Shown here: positions 18,141 to 27,672 of the stretch, piece by piece
Position numbering within the stretch: position 1 is the stretch's first letter
Layout of the letters: the number at the start of each line of letters is the position of its first letter
Source: Mesorhizobium sp. STM 4661
GTDB lineage: Bacteria; Pseudomonadota; Alphaproteobacteria; Rhizobiales; Rhizobiaceae
Length of the DNA stretch: 64,000 bases
Direction of reading: 5' to 3'
Assembly (NCBI RefSeq): GCF_000359125.1
Contig: NZ_CAAF010000063.1
Span: forward strand, 62,001-126,000
Notes under the pieces: generated by a model
The model's input: only the letters and a program-made list of their open reading frames with translations
The model's database searches: none
What the model was told of the DNA's origin: nothing
Translations under genes and position numbers: made by a program

Positions 18141-20051
18141 CTACCGCTGCGACGGGGTGATCGCGGCGAGGTGTATCTTGATGCCGTCTTCTCCCACTTC
18201 GCCATGCCAGGCGAGGCGTTCGGCTGGCTGCCTGGTGCCGAAGCGTGGTGAAACCCAGCCGCCCTGCCCCGGCCCGTCGCCGCCGGCGCGGATGTCGACC
18301 GCCGCGTCCGGAAAGCGGATCGCCAACAGCGGCTCATCGCCGCGCAACACCATGACCGTGGGTCCGTCCCGGTCGGCGCGGAGGCCAGCGGCGAGTTGGA
18401 AGACGATTTCGGCCACGCGCCTGCCGCCAAGCAGTTGGTCGGTGACCAGGAAGCCGTCCGCTTGCCGCGCAACGGTGCGCTGATGCACGACACCGAAGCG
18501 GCTCTTGTATCCGTCATGCCGGGCACGCAGCTTCCAGTGCGGTCCCCGCTCGCTCTCCGCCAATGCCGCGATCGCCTTGTGCGACCAGTTGAACGCCCCG
18601 GTCATGATGCTTTGGCTTTTGCCCTCGATATTCAGCGTGTTGTGCGCCGGCGTGGAACGGAACCAATCGCGCCAGCCCCCACCCGAACCGTAGAGCCAGG
18701 TGCCGGGATCGACCAGCACCGGGTCGCCATCGATGCACAGGGTGAGCGACAGCGCATCGGCATGGCCGTGAGCCGCTATCGAGAGATAGCCAAGCGGGCC
18801 GTGGTCAAATGTCAGCTCGACGCTGCGGCCATTCATCTCTCCGCGCCAAACGGAAAGCCCGCCTTGCGCGAATGTCTGCAACCCGTGCGTCGCCGGCGCC
18901 GGAGCCGGCGGCGCCCCAAAGAAAAGCGAACGGAAATCGTCAGGCTCAGGCACATTGCCGGGCATCCTTAGCAAGCCATGGATGGCGGCTGCGACGGATC
19001 GGACATAGCCCGGCCCGTCTCCCAACGTCAGGACACGGCCTTCATCGTCGTCGCCAAAGCCGATGGCTTTCCGTGGCAGCCAACCCACGAAATTGGCGAA
19101 TGCCGCCAGACGAGCTTCGGCTGCCGGCGGAAACGGCGTCCCTGCCTGTCGCGCCGCGGCAGTGCACAGCAAGATGAGTTCAGCCGTGAAGGCTGCGTAA
19201 GTCGGGGTCTGCTCGGCACCGGCGCCATCGGCAAGAATTTGCCTGTGCACCTCGGCCAGAAGGGCATTGCGGGCAGCATCGGATTCGGTCCCGAACGCCA
19301 GACTGATCAGATACTGGCCAGCCAGTTCCGCGACGAGGTGGTTGTTGGCGGAGGAAAACCGGGAGGGAAACCGCGGCAGCCAATAGGCGCTTGCCGCCAG
19401 TATTTCACCAACGCGCTGCCGTGTCGCCGCGCCAAGCCGGTCGCCGACGAGGTCCAGGGTGACGATCAGGCTGATGGCGCGCAACGCTACTTCGATGCCG
19501 GAGGCCCAGCCAATCCCCCGGAACGGCGGATTGGCGGAATGCCAACTGTCGATCGCCGCCTCGATGGCCGCCCTGGCCTGATCGTCGCCGGCGAGAAGCA
19601 GGTGGGCGGCGAGTGGCGGCAATTGCTGCAGCCGGTTGATCTCCCAGACGTATTTTACGTCGCCGCGGTCACCGCGATGGCGAAAATCGACATCGAAAGT
19701 ATGGCTCTCGGGGCCTGGCCAAAGCTTGCCGGTCACCGGATCGAGACGCCAAAGCTCGGGAGCAAACAAATGATCGTGGTTGCGCCGTGGCCATGTCTGC
19801 CCAAGTGCGGAAAACTGGCCGCGAAGCGTATTTTGCGCCGCCGCCGCTATGGCTTGCCGTTGCGCCGGTGTTGCGGCCAGCGCAGCATCGCGCAATCCGC
19901 GCAGTACCTGACGCAACTGGGGCGAAGGATAGCGCTCCCAGCCGTCGTCACGGCGTCGCGAAACGATCCTTCCGCGCTGTTCGTCCAGCCGGTGCAACAT
20001 CTCGGCCGGCCCCATGCTGCGCAATCGGTTGATGTACCAGCCGATCTTCAT
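18141..20051 (-). CDS. Heparinase II/III family protein
   Basis: This protein of 636 aa has the alginate-lyase-like N-terminal helical toroid and the heparinase II/III C-terminal beta domain. The C-terminal half shows GHADALSLTLCIDGDPVLVDPGTWLYG and STPAHNTLNIEGKSQS, characteristic of this family. The start at 20051 (MKIGWYINRLRS) is preferred over the frame start at 20087 because GGCGG lies upstream and homologues begin this way. There is no clear signal peptide. In polysaccharide clusters such proteins are thought to be lyases or chain-processing enzymes for uronic-acid polymers, which fits the ManNAcA pathway here. Confidence 0.85.
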   Translation of the reverse strand: MKIGWYINRLRSMGPAEMLHRLDEQRGRIVSRRRDDGWERYPSPQLRQVLRGLRDAALAATPAQRQAIAAAAQNTLRGQFSALGQTWPRRNHDHLFAPELWRLDPVTGKLWPGPESHTFDVDFRHRGDRGDVKYVWEINRLQQLPPLAAHLLLAGDDQARAAIEAAIDSWHSANPPFRGIGWASGIEVALRAISLIVTLDLVGDRLGAATRQRVGEILAASAYWLPRFPSRFSSANNHLVAELAGQYLISLAFGTESDAARNALLAEVHRQILADGAGAEQTPTYAAFTAELILLCTAAARQAGTPFPPAAEARLAAFANFVGWLPRKAIGFGDDDEGRVLTLGDGPGYVRSVAAAIHGLLRMPGNVPEPDDFRSLFFGAPPAPAPATHGLQTFAQGGLSVWRGEMNGRSVELTFDHGPLGYLSIAAHGHADALSLTLCIDGDPVLVDPGTWLYGSGGGWRDWFRSTPAHNTLNIEGKSQSIMTGAFNWSHKAIAALAESERGPHWKLRARHDGYKSRFGVVHQRTVARQADGFLVTDQLLGGRRVAEIVFQLAAGLRADRDGPTVMVLRGDEPLLAIRFPDAAVDIRAGGDGPGQGGWVSPRFGTRQPAERLAWHGEVGEDGIKIHLAAITPSQR

Positions 20052-20167
20052 ACGCGTTCCGCCAAGGTTTTGATCCTTGTATACCATGCTGTCGAAAAGC
20101 CGCGCCGCGGCAATCCTCTTTTCCGCACCCGCGGTTAATATCTTGACCCATGATGGGGAGAGTGGCG

Positions 20168-21409
20168 ATGAGAAGAGTGGTAAGCGTTTTAGCCTGGGTG
20201 CTCGCCATGGCGATAGCGGCCGAGGCTGCGCCGATTCACCTCGAGCGCGGCGTTGGCGTGCATGAATGGCTCAACTGGTCGCCGGTAGGGAAAGATGGAT
20301 CCTACAACTGGCCGCCGTACCGTAGCGAGCAGGAATGGCTTGCGGGACACAGGCCGCTCACCGATTGGCCGGACGGGGACGAGTTTACGCGCATTCGATC
20401 TATGGGTTTCGACTTCGTCCGGCTGAGCGTCGACCCCGGTCCTCTGCTTGCCAGCGAGGGTGCCAAACGACAGCAGGCGCTGGACATACTTGCCGCCGCG
20501 GTCGAGCGGGTAACGTCGGCCGGCCTCAAGGTGGTTTTCGACCTGCATGGCGTCACTCAGGTTCCGGCCTACGGCATGGAGATGATCTATGGCGGTGCCG
20601 ACAGCGAGGGCGTTGCCCGCTATCGCGAAATGGTCGTGGCGGTCGCCACCATGCTGGTCAAGATCGGCACCGACAAGGTAGCCCTCGAACCTTACAACGA
20701 GCCGGCATACTACCCTTGCGATTCGAGCGGAAGCGATGACTGGCAGCGGATCATGGCCGGCACGGTTCACGACATTCGCGCGGTCAGCAGCGAACTCACC
20801 ATCGTTGCAACCGGAGCCTGTGGCGGCAGCATTGCCGGATTGGTCAACCTCACTCCCAGCTTTGACGATCCGAACCTCTATTACAGCTTCCATATGTACG
20901 AGCCGCACAGTTTCACGCACCAGCGGCCCGACGAGGCAAACACCTTTGCCTCGGGCCTTCCCTGGCCGGCCGACAGCAGTACGCCTGAAGTGGTGACAGA
21001 AATGCTTAAAGCGCGCATGGAGGCGGCCGGCCTGAGCACGGTCGAGCAGGTGATGAACATGGCCACGGCCCGAGAAGCAATCACCCGATATTTCGAGCAG
21101 AATTGGGGCCAGAGCCAGCTCGAGGCGAGCTTCCGTCAGGCGGTCGACTGGGCCCGGGGGCATGGCATTCCGAGCCGGCGGCTCTTCATGGGCGAATTCG
21201 GCGTCATCCTGATGTCCGCGGACGGTCGCATGGGCGCGTTCGATGCCGACCGTCTGCGCTATCTCTCAGCGGTGCGCCAGCAGGCGGAACGCTTCGCCAT
21301 CCCGTGGTCCGTCTGGGAATTCTCCAATCCCTATGGAATGACGCTCATCCAGCCCGATGGGCCCGCGGTCCCGGACTCCGAGATGTTGCAAGCACTGGGC
21401 CTGCCATAG
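20168..21409 (+). CDS. Glycoside hydrolase family 5 (cellulase-like), exported
   Basis: This secreted glycosidase of 413 aa has a signal peptide (MRRVVSVLAWVLAMAIAAEAA). The GH5 acid/base Glu178 lies in YNEPAYYP and the nucleophile Glu343 in MGEFG. GGGGAG lies eight bases before the ATG at 20168; the earlier in-frame ATG at 20150 has no such site. It diverges from the heparinase-like gene. It probably trims or releases a beta-linked polysaccharide in the periplasm, as glycanases in succinoglycan and cellulose loci do. Confidence 0.9.
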   Translation: MRRVVSVLAWVLAMAIAAEAAPIHLERGVGVHEWLNWSPVGKDGSYNWPPYRSEQEWLAGHRPLTDWPDGDEFTRIRSMGFDFVRLSVDPGPLLASEGAKRQQALDILAAAVERVTSAGLKVVFDLHGVTQVPAYGMEMIYGGADSEGVARYREMVVAVATMLVKIGTDKVALEPYNEPAYYPCDSSGSDDWQRIMAGTVHDIRAVSSELTIVATGACGGSIAGLVNLTPSFDDPNLYYSFHMYEPHSFTHQRPDEANTFASGLPWPADSSTPEVVTEMLKARMEAAGLSTVEQVMNMATAREAITRYFEQNWGQSQLEASFRQAVDWARGHGIPSRRLFMGEFGVILMSADGRMGAFDADRLRYLSAVRQQAERFAIPWSVWEFSNPYGMTLIQPDGPAVPDSEMLQALGLP

Positions 21410-21470
21410 CAGGCGTCACCTCGCTTCGCGGGCAAGCTCGGTTTCAATCCGGCGGTTAGCGCTTGACCGA

Positions 21471-22574
21471 TCAGGCCTTTGACGCGGCCGACCTCCAGAC
21501 ATCGCAGATCGCGCCGACAAATGGTGCGAGATCAAGCCGTTCCCGATGCACCGCCATGGCGGCAGCGCCCAGGCGCTCGCGCAACGTCGTATCCTCGACC
21601 AGCCGTGTCAGCGCCTCGGTCAACGCCGCAACATCGCCGGGCGGCACCAGCAACCCGGATTGCTCGTTGGTGATGATATCCTCAACGGCGCCGACAGGCG
21701 TCGTCACTACCGCAAGACCCGCGGCCATGCCTTCGATGACCGAGACGGGCAGGTTTTCGGCAAAGGAGGGCAGCACCAGAATATCAGCCGAAGCGATCAG
21801 CGATGCGACCTCGTCGGGCCCGACCCAGCCTGGAAGGGTAACGCGCTCGGCAAGGCCCAGTTGGGCCGTTCTTATCCGTGCCGCCTCGACTTCGCCATCG
21901 CCGGCGATCGTGGCGCGCCAATTCTTGATCGGCTCCATGCGGTGCAGCGCATCCATCAATTGCGGTACGCCCTTGCGGTCGCCGATGCGGCCAAGGAACA
22001 GGATATGAACATCGTCGCCGCCGCCGACATGCGCCAAGGTGGGAACCGCGGTGGCGTTGGGAACGATGACAATATTGCCGGCCGCCCCCGGTGCTCGGCT
22101 GGCGACGAAGTCGCGCCAAAGCCTACCCAAGACGATGACCCGACCGGCACGCTCGAACAGAGCTTCGATGCGGCGGCTCATGAAACTACGATCGACTTTC
22201 CAGAATGTCTCATACTGCGCCCCGTGCAAATGCAGGACATAAGGTATCGACAGCAACCGTGCGCAGGCGGCGATCACCATCTTGCGATAGGTGCTGCCGG
22301 AGACTGATATATTGATGTGGATGACATCGGCACGCTTCGCCAAACGCGCCGCGAGCATCCGCAAACAGAAGTCAAACATGTAGAAGATCGAAAGCCCGAC
22401 ATGCCCCGGGCCGCGGCTGGCAAGGAAGCGTACATCGATGTCGGCGATCTCCTGCCGCTCGAACTCCTGCTTCAGCGCCCCCATGATGCGGTCGATGCCT
22501 CCTTGCCCCGAAACGCCCGAGGGCGTCGCGACAAGGACATGCACTTTTCGATTGTGAACCAGACGCTGCAACAT
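21471..22574 (-). CDS. Glycosyltransferase family 4
   Basis: This is a retaining GT-B glycosyltransferase of 367 aa. The N-terminal domain has GGIDRIMGAL and HLHGAQYETFW; the C-terminal nucleotide-sugar domain has FLGRIGDRKGVPQLMDAL and the EX7E-type region FAENLPVSVIEGMAAG. It should add a sugar to the growing lipid-linked repeat on the cytoplasmic face of the membrane. It is divergent from the flippase gene. Confidence 0.9.
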   Translation of the reverse strand: MLQRLVHNRKVHVLVATPSGVSGQGGIDRIMGALKQEFERQEIADIDVRFLASRGPGHVGLSIFYMFDFCLRMLAARLAKRADVIHINISVSGSTYRKMVIAACARLLSIPYVLHLHGAQYETFWKVDRSFMSRRIEALFERAGRVIVLGRLWRDFVASRAPGAAGNIVIVPNATAVPTLAHVGGGDDVHILFLGRIGDRKGVPQLMDALHRMEPIKNWRATIAGDGEVEAARIRTAQLGLAERVTLPGWVGPDEVASLIASADILVLPSFAENLPVSVIEGMAAGLAVVTTPVGAVEDIITNEQSGLLVPPGDVAALTEALTRLVEDTTLRERLGAAAMAVHRERLDLAPFVGAICDVWRSAASKA

Positions 22575-22724
22575 GACCCCATTTCGGAACTACAAGCAAA
22601 GGTTTCAAATGAGGTTACGACGAATCCGTTAGTTCAAACTGAATCTGTTCACCCTTTGCCGTCATCGCACTGGATTTTCCGCCGGTCGACGGTTAGTCGA
22701 AGGTGAATTTCCGGGGACAACCCT

Positions 22725-24164
22725 TTGCTGCTCCGCTCCACGCTCATCTATGCCCCGGCGATCCTGCTGACGCGAATCTCCGCGCTGCTCTTGCTGGTCA
22801 TCGTGACGCGTCTGATCGACCAGACCGAATACGGCCTGCTGACCCTGGTGGTGACCGTTGGCGAAATGACCGACATTGCCGTCACCAACTGGCTGCGCAT
22901 TGCCTTGCTCAGGCTTGGCGGCAAGGGCGATGTCAGCCGCGGCAGCCTGATGCTGGCCGGACGGGTGCTGCTTGCCTCCACGACGCTGGCGCTAATTGTA
23001 TCCGTGGTCGCCTCGGCATTGATCGTGCCGGAGCGCTGGGTCGAGTTCTCGATCGCCGTCGGCAGCTACCTGATCGCCGGCGCCGTCGGCCGCTTCGCGT
23101 TGACAGTGCTGCAGATGCAGCAGCGTCATTCTGTCTATTCGATGCTCGAATTCCTGCGCGCCGTGCTGCAACTCGCGCTGCCGATCGGCGCCATCGTCCT
23201 GTTTCAGGATTCCTTTCTGACGGTTTCGCTTGGCTCGAGCCTCGGCGTTTTGATCGCCGGTATCGTGGCGGGCATCTTGGCGTCCCGACGCGTAGTTGCC
23301 GGTCCGCCACGCTTCACCCAGAAGGAGTTCTTTGCCCTCGGCGTGCCCCTGGTCATCATGGCGCTGGTAGGCTTCGGCCTCAACAGCGCGGAGCGCTTGT
23401 TCCTCAAGATCTATTACGATGCCGGCGCCGTGGCGGTCTTCGCCGCAGCCTACGCGCTGGCCCGCCAGCCGATCGATATGGTCGCCAACTCCATCAACAT
23501 GGGCGCCTTTCCCGAGGTGGTCAGCCGATTCGACGAGGACGGACCTGCGGCTTCGGGCCGGCTGCTGTCGCAATTGATGGCCTTGATGATCCGCCTTTGC
23601 CTGCCGGTTGCAGCGATGCTGGTCGCACTCAGCAGTGATATCACGCAGCTCCTGCTGCCCTCGCAATATCACGGCCGTTTCGGCCTGCTCTTTCCGATCA
23701 TCGCCTTCAGCGTGCTGTGTGCCAACCTCGCGAGCTTCGTCTATGGCACCGTGGTGCACGCGCACAAGCGGCCGTGGCTGCTGATCATCGCCAATTCCTT
23801 CGGCTCGGTGGCGACAATCGCACTGTCCGTGCTGTTGATCCCACCGATGGCGGAGGTCGGCGCTGCTTTGGCGCTGGCGGGCGGATCGCTGGTAGGCCTT
23901 GTAGCCTGCATCATCATCAGCGAGCGGCTCACGCCGGTGCCGGTGCCATGGCGCGACATCGGGGTTTCGATCGTCATCTCGGGCAGCACGGGGCTGGCCG
24001 CCAGCCTTGCCAGCGCTGTCCTCGGCGATGTGCCGGCCATTTTCTCGCTCGTCGCGGGCGGGACCGCTGGCGCGGTGGCTTTCTTCGGGCTGACCTGGCT
24101 GTTCTACCCTGTCGCCACGATGCAATTCGCAGTCAAATTGCGGGCGCGGCTACGGATCGCATAG
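22725..24164 (+). CDS. Wzx-type polysaccharide flippase
   Basis: This is an inner-membrane protein of 479 aa with about 12-14 hydrophobic helices, of the polysaccharide transporter (Wzx/MviN-like) superfamily. It should flip the lipid-linked repeat unit to the periplasm. The start is TTG at 22725; GGGGA lies eight bases upstream and no ATG exists nearby in frame. It is divergent from the upstream GT4 gene. With the polymerase at 29239 and the Wzz-like protein at 30717 it forms a Wzx/Wzy-type system. Confidence 0.85.
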   Translation: MLLRSTLIYAPAILLTRISALLLLVIVTRLIDQTEYGLLTLVVTVGEMTDIAVTNWLRIALLRLGGKGDVSRGSLMLAGRVLLASTTLALIVSVVASALIVPERWVEFSIAVGSYLIAGAVGRFALTVLQMQQRHSVYSMLEFLRAVLQLALPIGAIVLFQDSFLTVSLGSSLGVLIAGIVAGILASRRVVAGPPRFTQKEFFALGVPLVIMALVGFGLNSAERLFLKIYYDAGAVAVFAAAYALARQPIDMVANSINMGAFPEVVSRFDEDGPAASGRLLSQLMALMIRLCLPVAAMLVALSSDITQLLLPSQYHGRFGLLFPIIAFSVLCANLASFVYGTVVHAHKRPWLLIIANSFGSVATIALSVLLIPPMAEVGAALALAGGSLVGLVACIIISERLTPVPVPWRDIGVSIVISGSTGLAASLASAVLGDVPAIFSLVAGGTAGAVAFFGLTWLFYPVATMQFAVKLRARLRIA

Positions 24165-24214
24165 ATGGCCATGGCGCGTGCAATTGTGCGAGCGCGGCAG
24201 TCCAGGGCCGGCAC

Positions 24215-25018
24215 TTACAAATCGACGTTTCGGCGCCCCCGACGGTCCCAGAGCTCCCGAAACAGCAGCCCTGCATAAGCAGTGTTGGTGTCGTAGTAGC
24301 GGCGCCACAGGCGTCGCGGCTCCTGTGCAACGCGAAACAACCACTCCAGACCGGCCGCCTGGATCAGTTTCGGCGCCCGGGCAACCTTACCGCCATAGAC
24401 ATCGAAACTACCGCCCACGCCCATGACGAAACTCGGAGCGAGTTCGTCGCGATAGCGCTTGAGAAAGCGCTCCTTGCGCGGCGTCGGCATCGCCACCAGC
24501 AGGCAATCGGCCTCCGAAGCATTGATCGCCTCGACAATTGCGGCCTCGTCTTCCGGATTGAAATAGCCATTGCGCATACCTGCGACAACGAGCCCCGGAT
24601 GATCCCTGGCAAGTCGCATCCTGACCGCCTCGAGGACGGATTGTTCGGCGCCCAGGAGGAAGATCCTATAGCCACGCTTCGCGCAGAGGCCCAGCAGATT
24701 GATCATGATGTCAACGCCGGCTACCCGCTCCGGAAACTCGACGCCGCAAAGACGCGCGCCCCAAAGCACGCCGATGCCGTCTACGTTGATCACATCCGCC
24801 GTCGCAACATCCTCTTGCAATTCGGCATTCTTGCGCATGTTCACAAGCTTGGCGACATTCACGACAACATGATGCAGCGGCCGCCGCAGGGCCATCGCTT
24901 CATCGGCGATTGCCAGCGTCTCAGCCATGGTCAAGGCATGAAGCGGCGCGCCAAGGAACTCCCGGCGCCGTGAGGCCAACAAGGAATGCTGTGCCCATGC
25001 GGAGTCGTGCGCGTTCAT
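24215..25018 (-). CDS. wecG: WecG/TagA/CpsF family glycosyltransferase
   Basis: This glycosyltransferase of 267 aa belongs to the WecG/TagA (GT26) family. The conserved VINVDGIGVLWGARLCG segment and the later LVAMPTPRKERFL and FVMGVGGSFDVYGGKVARAP motifs are complete. In enterobacteria WecG moves ManNAcA from UDP-ManNAcA onto GlcNAc-PP-undecaprenol. The ATG at 25018 overlaps the wecC stop by four bases, and wecB-wecC lie just upstream, so the donor is made by the same operon. This makes the ManNAcA role likely here. Confidence 0.88.
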   Translation of the reverse strand: MNAHDSAWAQHSLLASRRREFLGAPLHALTMAETLAIADEAMALRRPLHHVVVNVAKLVNMRKNAELQEDVATADVINVDGIGVLWGARLCGVEFPERVAGVDIMINLLGLCAKRGYRIFLLGAEQSVLEAVRMRLARDHPGLVVAGMRNGYFNPEDEAAIVEAINASEADCLLVAMPTPRKERFLKRYRDELAPSFVMGVGGSFDVYGGKVARAPKLIQAAGLEWLFRVAQEPRRLWRRYYDTNTAYAGLLFRELWDRRGRRNVDL

Positions 25019-26352
25019 GCTGCCTCCTCTCGGTTTGCAGAAAGTGCCAGGCGCTCGACCTGTGATTTCTTCCCCTCGATGCGGGCGTCGGGCTTGCGTG
25101 CCTTGCGCCAGGTCCACAGTCCCCTGGTGTCGACGAGCTTCTTGTCCTTGAGCGCTTCGGGATCGACCAGATTGAACTGCCGATGATCGACCAGAAGAAC
25201 GACGATGTCGCATTTGTCGATGGCGGAAAGTGCGTCGGTAAAGACGATGCCCTTGCCCTCCAGCTCATGCGGCAGCGCATGGGCATTGGGTTCAGCCGCG
25301 ATGATCTTCAGGTTGGGGATATCGGACAGAAGCTTCACCACTTCGACAGCCGGGCTCTCGCGCATATCGTCGATATTGGGTTTGAAGCTCAGGCCAAGGC
25401 AAGCGATCGTCTGCTTGCGGGAAGGGTCGAGCAAGGCTTGGATGTCCCTGACCACCGACAAGGGACGCTCGGAATTGATCCGGCGTGCTGAAGCTATCAG
25501 CCGCGTGCTGTTGGGCGCGGCGTCGATGATAAAATACGGATCGACCGCAATACAGTGACCGCCAACGCCAGGGCTCGGCTGGAGGATGTTGACACGGGGA
25601 TGCCGGTTGGCAAGATCGATCACCTCCCAGACGTTGAGCGACAAATCCTGGCACACTGCCGCAAGCTCATTGGCGAAGGCGATATTGACGTCGCGGAATG
25701 CGTTCTCGGTCAGCTTCACCAGTTCCGCGCTTTCGGCCTGGGTCATAAACAGGTCACCGGCAACGAAGGTTGAATAAAGTGCCGCGGTCCGTTCGGATGA
25801 TTTGCGGGACAGTCCGCCGATCGAACGATCGTTGTTGATCAGCTCGGTCAGTACCTTTCCCGGCAACACGCGCTCGGGTGAATAGGCGACCAGGACATTG
25901 GCCTCCTCGCCATGCGCGAGAGGAAACTTGAGATCGGGCCGCAACTCGGCAAGCAACCCCGTCATGATGCGCGTCGTGCCGACTGGCGATGTCGATTCCA
26001 GCACCACAAGGTCGCCCCGCTTCAGCACCGGGGCGATGCTTCGTGCCGCCGCAAGCACGTAGCTCACGTCCGGCTTGTGGTCTTCGGTCATCGGCGTTGG
26101 CACGGCGATGATATAGGCATCCGCCGGCCGCGGCGTGTTGAATGCCCTGAGCTTGCCGTTCGCGACGACCTTCTGGATCAAACCGTCGAGGTCCGGCTCG
26201 ACGATATGGATTTCGCCGCGGTTGACCTTCTCGACCACCGCCTCGTTGACGTCGACGCCGATCACGTCGAGCCCGCGACTGGCAAAAATGGCGCAGGTCG
26301 GCAGGCCGATATAGCCCATGCCGATAACGGAAACGGTCTTGATGTCAGCCAT
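25015..26352 (-). CDS. wecC: UDP-N-acetyl-D-mannosamine dehydrogenase
   Basis: This NAD-dependent enzyme of 445 aa oxidises UDP-ManNAc to UDP-ManNAcA. It has the Rossmann start VSVIGMGYIGLPTCAIFA, the UDP-sugar dehydrogenase segment ESTSPVGTTR, and the active-site region GVGGHCIAVDPYF with the catalytic cysteine. The start is taken at ATG 26352, which overlaps the wecB stop by eight bases; an upstream extension in the same frame only mirrors wecB. Confidence 0.93.
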   Translation of the reverse strand: MADIKTVSVIGMGYIGLPTCAIFASRGLDVIGVDVNEAVVEKVNRGEIHIVEPDLDGLIQKVVANGKLRAFNTPRPADAYIIAVPTPMTEDHKPDVSYVLAAARSIAPVLKRGDLVVLESTSPVGTTRIMTGLLAELRPDLKFPLAHGEEANVLVAYSPERVLPGKVLTELINNDRSIGGLSRKSSERTAALYSTFVAGDLFMTQAESAELVKLTENAFRDVNIAFANELAAVCQDLSLNVWEVIDLANRHPRVNILQPSPGVGGHCIAVDPYFIIDAAPNSTRLIASARRINSERPLSVVRDIQALLDPSRKQTIACLGLSFKPNIDDMRESPAVEVVKLLSDIPNLKIIAAEPNAHALPHELEGKGIVFTDALSAIDKCDIVVLLVDHRQFNLVDPEALKDKKLVDTRGLWTWRKARKPDARIEGKKSQVERLALSANREEAA

Positions 26353-27499
26353 GATGCAGCAGTTCCTCAACGATCCGGTTACCGGCCCGGCCATCGCCAT
26401 ATGGGTTGTGTCGTTCCGACATGCCGCGATAGGCCGCCTGGTCATCAAGCAGACTATTGGCATTGGACAGGATCTTTTCGATGTCGGTGCCGACGAGACG
26501 CGCGGTGCCCGCCACAATCCCCTCGGGTCGCTCGGTGTTCTCGCGCATCACCAGCACCGGCTTGCCGAGCGAAGGCGCTTCTTCCTGCACGCCGCCGCTA
26601 TCGGTCAGCACCAGATAGCTTTGCTTCTGCAGATACAGGAACGGCAGATAGTCCTGCGGGTCGACGAGATGGATGTTCGGCACGCCTTCCAATTCCTTGT
26701 TGACCACCGAACGCACATTGGGGTTGGGATGAACCGGGTAGACGATCTGCACGTCCCCGCGCACCGCCAATCCCTTCAGCGCCGTACAGATGCGGTGGAT
26801 GCCGCCGTCGAAATTTTCGCGGCGATGACCGGTGACGAGGATCATTCTCTTGGCGGGATCAAGGAAGGGAAACCGGGCGGCGAGCTTCGCGCTCATCAGC
26901 CCGTCGGCGTCGATCGCACCGGAAAAATGCAACAGCGTGTCGATCACCGTATTGCCGGTCACGAAGATGGTGTTTTCAGCCTTTCCTTCGGCGATGAGAT
27001 TGTCGCGCGCCTGAACGGTCGGCGCGAAATGCCAGGTGGCGATATTGCCGGCGATCTTGCGGTTCAGTTCCTCCGGAAAGGGAGAGTTGATGTCATGGCT
27101 GCGCAATCCCGCCTCGACATGGGCAACCGGAATGCGCTTGTAGAAGGCAGCCAAAGCGGCGGTCATCGCCGTGGTCGTGTCGCCCTGTACGAGGACGATA
27201 TCGGGCTTTGACTTCTCCAGCACTTCGGCCATGCCCAGGAGCACGCGCGAGGTCACGTCGAACAGCGTCTGGCCGGGTTGCATGATGTTGAGGTCGTGAT
27301 GCACCGGCAGGCCGGTCAGCTCGATAACCTGGTCGACCATCTCGCGGTGCTGAGCGGTGATGCATGTTTCGGTGACAAAACCTGGATGGGCAAGCGCGGC
27401 ACGCACCACCGGAAAGCATTTGAGCGCCTCTGGCCTCGTGCCGAACACGATCAGCAGTTTTTGCCTGGACGGCAATTTTGGATGTGAAAGGACGTTCAT
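26345..27499 (-). CDS. wecB: UDP-N-acetylglucosamine 2-epimerase (non-hydrolysing)
   Basis: This cytosolic enzyme of 384 aa interconverts UDP-GlcNAc and UDP-ManNAc, supplying WecC. Family motifs are LLIVFGTRPEALK at the start, VQGDTTTAMTAALAAF, HVEAGLRSHDINSPFPEE, and LTDSGGVQEEAPSLGKPVLVMR near the C-terminus. It is the first gene of the leftward wecB-wecC-wecG operon, with eight- and four-base overlaps. The 173-base gap to the divergent gene at 27673 should hold both promoters. Confidence 0.94.
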   Translation of the reverse strand: MNVLSHPKLPSRQKLLIVFGTRPEALKCFPVVRAALAHPGFVTETCITAQHREMVDQVIELTGLPVHHDLNIMQPGQTLFDVTSRVLLGMAEVLEKSKPDIVLVQGDTTTAMTAALAAFYKRIPVAHVEAGLRSHDINSPFPEELNRKIAGNIATWHFAPTVQARDNLIAEGKAENTIFVTGNTVIDTLLHFSGAIDADGLMSAKLAARFPFLDPAKRMILVTGHRRENFDGGIHRICTALKGLAVRGDVQIVYPVHPNPNVRSVVNKELEGVPNIHLVDPQDYLPFLYLQKQSYLVLTDSGGVQEEAPSLGKPVLVMRENTERPEGIVAGTARLVGTDIEKILSNANSLLDDQAAYRGMSERHNPYGDGRAGNRIVEELLHHG

Positions 27500-27672
27500 T
27501 GCTGATCCTGGTCGGCCGCAAGACCCATAGTAGCGGTAGAAAGCAGCCTCGTGGTGCCAAATCTTAATATATGATTAACAGCCAAGACCCCGTATTCTCT
27601 GCTGGTAAGCCTTGCGAAAGTCTAGGCTGATAGGTAGTCTACGAGGGTAGTCTTGAAAAAGAACATATTCGA

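Noticed and set aside
22703..23638. 311-codon frame overlapping the flippase
   Set aside because: It is arginine- and alanine-rich shadow sequence; the overlapping frame has clear membrane helices and a ribosome-binding site.
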